DNA of 64,000 nt from Phaeobacter gallaeciensis DSM 26640 (lineage in GTDB: Bacteria; Pseudomonadota; Alphaproteobacteria; Rhodobacterales; Rhodobacteraceae): positions 13,776-77,775 of the forward strand of contig NC_023141.1 of the NCBI RefSeq assembly GCF_000511385.1. Direction: 5' to 3'. The notes under the pieces were generated by a model. That model had not been told where the DNA came from, searched no databases, and saw only the letters and a list, made by a program, of their open reading frames with translations. The stretch's first letter is position 1. The number at the start of each line of letters is the position of its first letter. The position numbers were made by a program, and so were the translations under genes. Positions 58,375-64,000 of this stretch are shown here, piece after piece.

Positions 58375-61025
58375 AGCATTTCCTTCCAGAATTGAGGGTT
58401 TTGCCGCCACCCGTGGGGGGCCTTTTCTTCGCCGGTTCGACCGCCACCGAGGACGGTCAATGCGCCGCCCAAACCCGAGAGATCATAATCCACGAAAACA
58501 CTGTCCCCTGCTGACCGGATCAGGGCGATGCGCGCTCCACCAGCACCTGCACAGAGAAACGCGGCTTCACTTTCGTTTGTCCGAAGGATTTTATAGTCTT
58601 CGGGCTTCGCACGGTTGTTCGGGAACAGAATTTGCGTGTTAACTGTTTCAGCAATGATTTGCCCGACCTGGCTTTGTTCCAAGTGCCCCGGCGTCTGTGT
58701 CAGCATCACAACCACACAGTTCTTTTTCCGCATGGTAACAAGCCAGTCGTGCAGCCGTTTCACGAAGATCTCGTCATTGAGCATCTTCCATGCTTCATCA
58801 ATCACGATCATTGTGGGTTCGCGGTCTTCAATCACGCGCTCGATACGGCGGAAGAGATAGGCCAAAACGGCGGAACGCTCGGTGTCGAGATCAAGGATTT
58901 CGGACATATCAATGCCCACAATCTCTTCACCCATCTCAATAGGCGCATCTGATTTCTTACTGAAAATCCAACCGTACCGACCTTGCTCCGTCCACTCTCG
59001 TACTCTTTCCAGCAGCTCGCCGTTGTCGTCTGTGGATGCAACAAGAGATTCCAGCCCTTTGAAGTTGCGCAGATTTGGGGCTGCGGATACGATCTGTCGA
59101 ACGGCATTGTTCAATGCGACTGTCTGCGTCGTATCAAGCGATTTGTGACGCCCCAGAATGTCGCTGAGCCAATCTGTAAGCCATGCTGTTCCACGTTCAT
59201 CTGTCTCGGTTTGGAATGGGTTGAAGCCTGTTGCTTCACCCACTCGAATAGCGCTGTAGCTGCCATTCATCGCGCGAACAGCCATTTCCAAACCTTGATC
59301 CTTGTCGAAGACAATAACCCGAGCGCCCACCCGACGAGCCTGAGCCATCAGAAATGCTGTCCCAAGCGTCTTACCTGAGCCGGGACGACCGATCACAAGC
59401 GTATGTCCCGCGCTTGGTTCTTCAGTACGTTTGCCAGTTTCATGAAAATTGAAGCGATACGCACTGGATGAGACCGTTGGCAGAACCGTGATATTCTCTC
59501 CCCAAGGGGACATTTCAGCTGGCCTGCCGCCCGCGCTTTTGTGGAACGCTGCAAACTCCGAAAAGTTGTTCGATGAGTTCATGACCGCTCGCGGCCGATA
59601 GGACCAGTTGCCCGGCGCCTGCCCATAGAAGGTTGTGGAGAACGCGCCCTTAAAGACCGCAAATTCTGCCCGCTCCCGAACCAGCGTTGCGCCTGTTTCC
59701 TGAGCAGCTTGCCAAACCTCGGACGTGGCTTTTTCAAGCTCGTCACGAGTGCCTGCAACGATCATGATTGACATGTGATGCAATCCGTAGACCTGTCGTC
59801 CGGACGCCACATTGTCTGCCGACTCTTCCAGTGCCAGAGCATCTGAGACCGCCGCGTCGTCGGTGGCCTTCATCTGCCGACGAACAAGCTTCATTTTCTC
59901 GACGGTCGTGTTGTTCCGTAGTGGCGTGAAGCTGTTGGTGATCACAATGTCATGCGGCAAATCCAGCTTATCAAGCATGTCCGGTGTGGACTGCGCGCAA
60001 TATGCGTGAATGCCCAACATCGAGGCATATCGCTTGTTCTGACCATCGCTGATTTCAACAACACGATCTTTGAAGGTGAACGTGCTGTTAGAAACAACAT
60101 TTGAAAGATATTGCCCTGGCAAAGCATGACGCTTTTGGAAAGGTTGGCCTTGGATCGTTCCCAACAACCCCAGCCATTCGCCATCCTTTAGGTTCAGACG
60201 CCTAAAGCCCGTGTCTTTCTGCATCCCTTCGAGAATACGCATTGCTTCATTGAGACGATCAATGCGTTCCATCAGCTCGGCCCGATACTCGGCTTCTTCC
60301 TTTTGGGGAGAAAGCCAAGCACCTAGGCCGAGCTTGTCCGTGAGTGATGGACGCAGAAACACGGATAAAATGATCACACGCCGTTGCAGTTTTCGCCGGT
60401 CTAGCTCGCTCCGCCAGCGGGTATCCACTTGCGTTGAAAACCCGTCAAAATCGACTGGTTTCAGGTCAAGCTCTTGCGGAACAGTGATCTTATTGACGTA
60501 AAAACCAAACTGTTCACCAAATTGTCCGACTTGCCGCGCGAACGCTTCGGCTTGAACGTCGACTTCAACTTCTTCTGACGTCAAACTGTCCAGCCCGCCG
60601 ATCACAGCACTTGCCATCAGATCGCCTTGCCGGGTGATAATGATTTCATCGGTCAAACCCGCGAGATATGGGATATGACGCGCTGCCGGATCTTCTTTCA
60701 ATACTTCGGCTCCAAGTAGTTCCTGTGTCGCTTTGTTCGGAGCGCTCAACATTGGCGCATAGCTATCGCCGCCGTGGATCTTCCGGTTTTTTGTTGGCGG
60801 GGTCTTCGAGTAAACCGTTGCCATAATTTCAAAGAGGTGCGGATTTCGATCAGCGATGAGCCACAACACGGGATAAACGACCGGGATCAGGAGCATGAAT
60901 TTCCATTCATCCAGCGCGACGAATGGAATGAGCGCGCCGAGCATCAACCCAATGAAATAGCCGATTGGCAGTCCAAAGAATTTCGGCGGTCGCGTCAGGC
61001 CAAGGAAAACTGGTGTTTCTCGCAT
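58371..61025 (-). CDS. virB4: Fused VirB3-VirB4 secretion ATPase
   Basis: This 884-residue protein has an N-terminal VirB3 domain of about 90 residues (TPVFLGLTRPPKFFGLPIGY and two membrane helices). A complete VirB4 ATPase follows, with Walker A GRPGSGKT near residue 548 and Walker B MIVIDEAWKM near 742. The fusion explains why no separate virB3 is present. VirB4 powers pilus biogenesis and DNA transfer. The start at 61025 and the ATGA overlap with the lipoprotein are firm. Confidence 0.93.
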   Translation of the reverse strand: MRETPVFLGLTRPPKFFGLPIGYFIGLMLGALIPFVALDEWKFMLLIPVVYPVLWLIADRNPHLFEIMATVYSKTPPTKNRKIHGGDSYAPMLSAPNKATQELLGAEVLKEDPAARHIPYLAGLTDEIIITRQGDLMASAVIGGLDSLTSEEVEVDVQAEAFARQVGQFGEQFGFYVNKITVPQELDLKPVDFDGFSTQVDTRWRSELDRRKLQRRVIILSVFLRPSLTDKLGLGAWLSPQKEEAEYRAELMERIDRLNEAMRILEGMQKDTGFRRLNLKDGEWLGLLGTIQGQPFQKRHALPGQYLSNVVSNSTFTFKDRVVEISDGQNKRYASMLGIHAYCAQSTPDMLDKLDLPHDIVITNSFTPLRNNTTVEKMKLVRRQMKATDDAAVSDALALEESADNVASGRQVYGLHHMSIMIVAGTRDELEKATSEVWQAAQETGATLVRERAEFAVFKGAFSTTFYGQAPGNWSYRPRAVMNSSNNFSEFAAFHKSAGGRPAEMSPWGENITVLPTVSSSAYRFNFHETGKRTEEPSAGHTLVIGRPGSGKTLGTAFLMAQARRVGARVIVFDKDQGLEMAVRAMNGSYSAIRVGEATGFNPFQTETDERGTAWLTDWLSDILGRHKSLDTTQTVALNNAVRQIVSAAPNLRNFKGLESLVASTDDNGELLERVREWTEQGRYGWIFSKKSDAPIEMGEEIVGIDMSEILDLDTERSAVLAYLFRRIERVIEDREPTMIVIDEAWKMLNDEIFVKRLHDWLVTMRKKNCVVVMLTQTPGHLEQSQVGQIIAETVNTQILFPNNRAKPEDYKILRTNESEAAFLCAGAGGARIALIRSAGDSVFVDYDLSGLGGALTVLGGGRTGEEKAPHGWRQNPQFWKEML

Positions 61026-61086
61026 TGTGCATATCCAAACGGTGAAGCCTCGCGCCGCAACTTGCGGCGCGAGGCAATGTGTTTAC

Positions 61087-61392
61087 TTAAGGTGCGGCGA
61101 AACCGTCGATGATTGTTGCGGCCGAGAAGACCAGAACCACACCAAAGAAAATGGCGAGGAACAAAGGCCAGTTAAGGCGACCCGTGAACATCATGTAGCC
61201 AGCTGCCACAACGGCGAGGATGGCGATCAGCCGCCCGATCGGGCCAGTCAACGCATCCACGACGGTCTGCAACATGTTTTCCAGCGGATCGAGGTTCTGC
61301 GCCAAGGCAGGCTCCGCCGCGAGTGCAAAAATTGGCAGGACTGCAAACAGCAATCCCACATTTGTCTTCATCCATTTCCCAAGGGTTTTCAT
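61087..61392 (-). CDS. virB2: VirB2 major pilin
   Basis: This 101-residue protein has a signal peptide of about 31 residues (ending PALA). The two hydrophobic helices typical of VirB2/TrbC pilin follow (GRLIAILAVVAAGYMMFTG and LAIFFGVVLVFSAATII). It forms the conjugative pilus. The start overlaps the VirB1 stop by an ATGA. Confidence 0.92.
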   Translation of the reverse strand: MKTLGKWMKTNVGLLFAVLPIFALAAEPALAQNLDPLENMLQTVVDALTGPIGRLIAILAVVAAGYMMFTGRLNWPLFLAIFFGVVLVFSAATIIDGFAAP

Positions 61393-62108
61393 GTAGTCTC
61401 CTGTCCAGTTGTTTGATGGAAGATTGCGAGCACTTTCCTGACGTGCCCCTGTGTTTCTCGATAAGGCGGAATGCCGCCGTGCCGAGTGACTGCCTCTGGC
61501 CCTGCATTATATGCAGCCAAAGCCAATTCTTTTGACCCAAACCGTTCGAGTTGCATCAGCAAGTACCGGGCTGAACCGTGTAGGTTTTGCCTTGCATCAT
61601 TTGGGTCTACACCTAGTCGCCGTGCGGTTGCGGGCATGAGCTGGCCGAGGCCAATTGCCCCTACATGCGAGCGCGCCGATTGTCTGAAATTGCTTTCAAT
61701 GGCGATATTCGCTCGAAACAACGCTACCCACTCGGTTGTTGAGAGGTCCGCTGCGCGGATGCCTCTATGTCGTGAGTAGTGAAGTGCAATTTCTTGAATC
61801 AAACCTTCGATCTGCGGACTACCACGCCGACCGGTATTTGGAACCGGAAGAGACACCGCCCTTGGAGGCGGCGTGTCTTCCTCTGCTTCTGGAAGGGGCT
61901 GTCTTGGACGTTCAAGGTCTAGAACACCCGACACCAAAGGCCCAGAAGACCTCTGAACGGTCGAATACTCACCACCTGTTACATCCAAAACTTCGGCTTG
62001 TGCGACCTGGCAGAAGGTTGATGCCAGAACTGACCAAAGAAACCCTTTACTAGTGGTCGCTACTCTTACTTGAACAGCCTTCGTCAATTCGCCACACCCC
62101 TTTTTCAC
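61389..62108 (-). CDS. virB1: VirB1 lytic transglycosylase
   Basis: This 239-residue protein has a signal peptide-like start, a proline-rich linker and a lytic transglycosylase domain. IAIESNFRQSARSHVGAIGL has the catalytic glutamate, then GQLMPATARRLGV and [12 protein letters not shown] follow. It opens the cell wall for channel assembly. The likely start is GTG at 62108, with GAAGG upstream; this overlaps the preceding gene by 59 nt. A second transglycosylase is encoded at 57084. Confidence 0.88.
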   Translation of the reverse strand: MKKGCGELTKAVQVRVATTSKGFLWSVLASTFCQVAQAEVLDVTGGEYSTVQRSSGPLVSGVLDLERPRQPLPEAEEDTPPPRAVSLPVPNTGRRGSPQIEGLIQEIALHYSRHRGIRAADLSTTEWVALFRANIAIESNFRQSARSHVGAIGLGQLMPATARRLGVDPNDARQNLHGSARYLLMQLERFGSKELALAAYNAGPEAVTRHGGIPPYRETQGHVRKVLAIFHQTTGQETT

Positions 62109-62394
62109 CCGCCTTCAGCGGGAAATCAGGGACAGTTATTCGAAGTTCTTTTGCAAAAGCGGCGAGACCATTCACGGTCACAATTGCCTTCGGTTCCACA
62201 GTCTTCCACACAACCACCTGAGACCGGTATGTTTCGCCGTCTTCACCCTCACTGAGTAAGAAGAAGATCCAGCGACCGCGCATCTGGCTTCCGTCCTTAT
62301 GGACTGTTTCTTCGCATTCGACTTCGAGCCGCCCCCCTTCACCCAGATCCTTCTTCACTTTCGCTAAGACGGTCACTGGCGAGATCGTTTCCAT
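62050..62394 (-). CDS. Hypothetical protein, first gene of the virB operon
   Basis: This 114-residue protein is beta-rich and acidic, with no signal peptide in this form. The ATG at 62394 has GGAG 7 nt upstream; an earlier in-frame ATG at 62463 lacks a good site. No family recognised. It may be a regulator or a cytoplasmic accessory protein of the operon. Confidence 0.62.
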   Translation of the reverse strand: METISPVTVLAKVKKDLGEGGRLEVECEETVHKDGSQMRGRWIFFLLSEGEDGETYRSQVVVWKTVEPKAIVTVNGLAAFAKELRITVPDFPLKAGEKGVWRIDEGCSSKSSDH

Positions 62395-62469
62395 ATTGGG
62401 GCTCCGGTCGTTTTTGATTTGTGGACGACAGGAGCAATAACCAACTTTCGCTAACGTCACCATAGTGAA

Positions 62470-62600
62470 GATGCCGATAGCTAGTTAGTGATGCGGGAAG
62501 TGGTTTTAAGTGTCAACAGCTATTTAACGCTTTTCAACATAGCTATTGCGGTCGTTAGCTTCTTGACCTTATGTTCCTCACAAATTGCCAGATGTACCCA
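62470..62600. promoter_or_regulatory. Divergent promoter region of the virB operon
   Basis: The AT-rich stretch contains AGCTATTTAACGC (about 62518) followed by the inverted ATAGCT, so AGCTAT and ATAGCT form an interrupted palindrome of about 30 nt. A similar AGCTATTTAACAC...ATAGATAG lies at about 33768. It could be a shared operator of plasmid genes. Confidence 0.4.
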
Positions 62601-62645
62601 GCCTGGACATTGGCACCTGTAACCAGAGGTTGATAGGCGACTAAC

Positions 62646-63074
62646 ATGACCTTACGGCATACGCCATACCTGAACCAGCCTAAGAGGAAAGCTTGCTCAT
62701 TGCGCTCGCGTTCTCGCAACGCCTGTCCAGCTACTAGGTTTTGTAAGCCGTTGCAGGTACTTACAGCAGCACTGTGTTTGCTGTCGTTCAGCTCGCAAAC
62801 AGCAATCACCCAAGAAGTATTCTGCGTTCCCCCTGCCCTTCCTGTTCTGCCATCCGATCCTGAAATGCAGATCGAGTATCGAAGTGAACTCTCGCAAGAG
62901 TATAATGACTATTTCCGCCTTGCCGCCGAATACCTTAACTGCCTGAACGCCTCGGGTTCGGCCACTCGTGAAGGCATCCAGCAAGCAATTACCGACTATA
63001 ACCATCTTCTTAACCTTCCGGCCAAGCCGCGACAAGGAGTAGCTGACGGCTCTGATAGCTATCTATTGCAATGA
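62646..63074 (+). CDS. Exported hypothetical protein
   Basis: This 142-residue protein has a basic start of about 35 residues and then a hydrophobic export segment (LQVLTAALCLLSFSS). The mature part has an EYNDYFRLAAEYLNCLN helix and two cysteines. An ATG at 62646 is used, but the true start could be later. It is divergent from the virB operon and is followed by another exported protein gene. No family recognised. Confidence 0.6.
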   Translation: MTLRHTPYLNQPKRKACSLRSRSRNACPATRFCKPLQVLTAALCLLSFSSQTAITQEVFCVPPALPVLPSDPEMQIEYRSELSQEYNDYFRLAAEYLNCLNASGSATREGIQQAITDYNHLLNLPAKPRQGVADGSDSYLLQ

Positions 63075-63120
63075 AAGGTGGTTTTGTGCTTAAAAACTAT
63101 CAATTGATTGGAGATTTGCC

Positions 63121-63885
63121 ATGAAGCTACCCCGCAACTTTATCCACGCCGCCGCTGGCGTCGCATCGCTTTTCGCACTTGCGGGCGCACCAGCTCCGGC
63201 GAAAGCACAATCATATCAAATTGACTGCGCTATCCTTCTTTGCCTATCCGGCGGCTGGCCTGCGTCTGTGCCCTGCGCTCGCGCTCGTGCCGAGTTCATC
63301 CGGCGCATTACACCCTGGCCCATCGAGCCGCCTTTGCAGATTTGGCGCTGCCCCATGGGCGCATCATTTGATGTTGAGCCATCGACACTGACCGCTGACC
63401 GCATCTATGAAATTCTCATGGACGACAGCGCGCCCAAGCAATCTGTTCCAACAGCCCCACTCACGGATCTACAGTTGGAACCGCAGCCCGCCGTTTTCCG
63501 CAGAAGCGGCGGGACTGCACAACGTCTCCCCGAAGACACCATGCTTCAGCTCATCAACGGCCTAAGCACGGAAAACGGCGTCGCTGACATTGATATTGGC
63601 GGCAAGGACTTCGATTTCGTGCGTTCTATCCGCCTTTTCCACGTCCGGTGGGCCAATCAGAACGAAGGCCGGGAGGACTGTAACCGGTTTTCGGTCGTTG
63701 AGCTTGGAACTTACGGCACCCAAGGCGATTTCAACTGGCGTCGCTCCTCGGTCGGTGCCCTTCCCGCTGCACACACAGGTTTGGAAGGCTACGGGTCCAA
63801 CTGTCCCAGCATTTGGCATCGCTCCGTCTTCATCGACTGGCGCGACTATGAAGGCAATTACGGTTTCGAGCAGGTGAACTACTAA
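63121..63885 (+). CDS. Secreted hypothetical protein
   Basis: This 254-residue protein has a signal peptide (about 1-29, ending AKA). Cysteine-rich mature start CAILLCLSGGWPASVPC is followed by a middle linker and a C-terminal domain with IDIGGKDFDFVRSIRLF and SIWHRSVFIDW. The GGWPASVPC segment is reminiscent of small exported proteins near Roseobacter-type virB operons. No function known. Confidence 0.68.
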   Translation: MKLPRNFIHAAAGVASLFALAGAPAPAKAQSYQIDCAILLCLSGGWPASVPCARARAEFIRRITPWPIEPPLQIWRCPMGASFDVEPSTLTADRIYEILMDDSAPKQSVPTAPLTDLQLEPQPAVFRRSGGTAQRLPEDTMLQLINGLSTENGVADIDIGGKDFDFVRSIRLFHVRWANQNEGREDCNRFSVVELGTYGTQGDFNWRRSSVGALPAAHTGLEGYGSNCPSIWHRSVFIDWRDYEGNYGFEQVNY

Positions 63886-63888
63886 CTG

Positions 63889-63915
63889 TTGTGGCCCCCA
63901 AATCGTGGGCCACAA
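63889..63915 (+). terminator. Terminator-like hairpin
   Basis: TTGTGGCCC (63889-63897) pairs with GGGCCACAA (63907-63915) around a 9-nt loop, followed by TAATT. It lies directly after the secreted-protein stop. Confidence 0.72.
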
Positions 63916-63983
63916 TAATTGCGACGGACTACTAATTTCTATATGTCTGATGCCAAGAACATAAGAATCACGAGGCAGATACA

Positions 63984-64000
63984 ATGAAACCAACGGAAAG
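63984..64000 (+). CDS. Possible start of the next gene, cut by the window end
   Basis: An ATG at 63984 lies 7 nt after GAGG. Only the first five codons are inside the window, so no product can be named. Confidence 0.3.

Overview
The window looks like part of a conjugative plasmid, or an integrative conjugative element, of a marine-type Rhodobacterales (Roseobacter-group) alphaproteobacterium. The basis is a complete VirB-type secretion operon with a fused VirB3-VirB4, a VirD2/VirD4/zeta-toxin operon, an RcgA/RcgR-like pair, a ParA locus, and Rhodobacteraceae-style intergenic hairpin repeats. I see no replication initiator, rRNA, tRNA, IS element or CRISPR array.

Layout. (1) 0-9.5 kb: a DUF192 gene, then a minus-strand defence block. 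It holds a single-polypeptide (type ISP-like) restriction-modification enzyme translationally coupled to a GHKL-ATPase/nuclease fusion, a downstream membrane-tailed protein, and a HigB/HigA-type toxin-antitoxin pair. (2) 9.5-10.3 kb and 28.7-29.4 kb: gene-free repeat-rich stretches that bracket a catabolic cargo. (3) 10.3-28.7 kb: two divergent catabolic operons. The left operon encodes a CUT2-type sugar ABC importer, an SDR, a beta-hydroxyacid dehydrogenase and a ThuA-like protein. The right operon encodes an unusual winged-helix/solute-binding-protein fusion regulator, a second SDR, an M24-family hydrolase with an altered metal site, a complete 2-oxoacid (acetoin/pyruvate type) dehydrogenase complex and an aldehyde dehydrogenase. 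The substrate is unknown; a sugar-like or polyol compound ending in a 2-oxoacid or acetoin-like intermediate is my inference. (4) 29-39 kb: many small, tightly overlapping, mostly unrecognised genes, plus ArdC and a methylase-like protein, separated by long structured intergenic DNA. (5) 39.4-47.3 kb: partition genes (ParA and partner) with a degenerate repeat array, a probable oriT, a MobC-like protein, a relaxase, VirD4, and a probable antitoxin/zeta-toxin pair. (6) 47.3-50.8 kb: RcgR/RcgA-like genes and small genes. (7) 50.9-62.4 kb: the minus-strand virB operon. (8) 62.6-64 kb: two secreted-protein genes.

The most notable signal is a family of compound hairpins, found five times (9912-9978, 29001-29050, 34908-34985, 36558-36635, and inverted at 38751-38808). 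The apical core (CCGTGT, then an inner hairpin, then CCGCACCA) is conserved. The outer arms differ completely between most copies, yet each arm pairs with its own partner. Three copies sit in similar multi-hairpin leaders that end in a shared ribosome-binding segment. These leaders precede three operons of anti-restriction-type and unknown genes, all transcribed toward the putative oriT. That is the geometry expected of the leading region of a conjugative element, whose single-stranded form can carry hairpin promoters. I propose these as candidate single-strand-active regulatory elements driving an early, probably anti-defence, regulon. The structure is seen in the sequence; the function is inferred.
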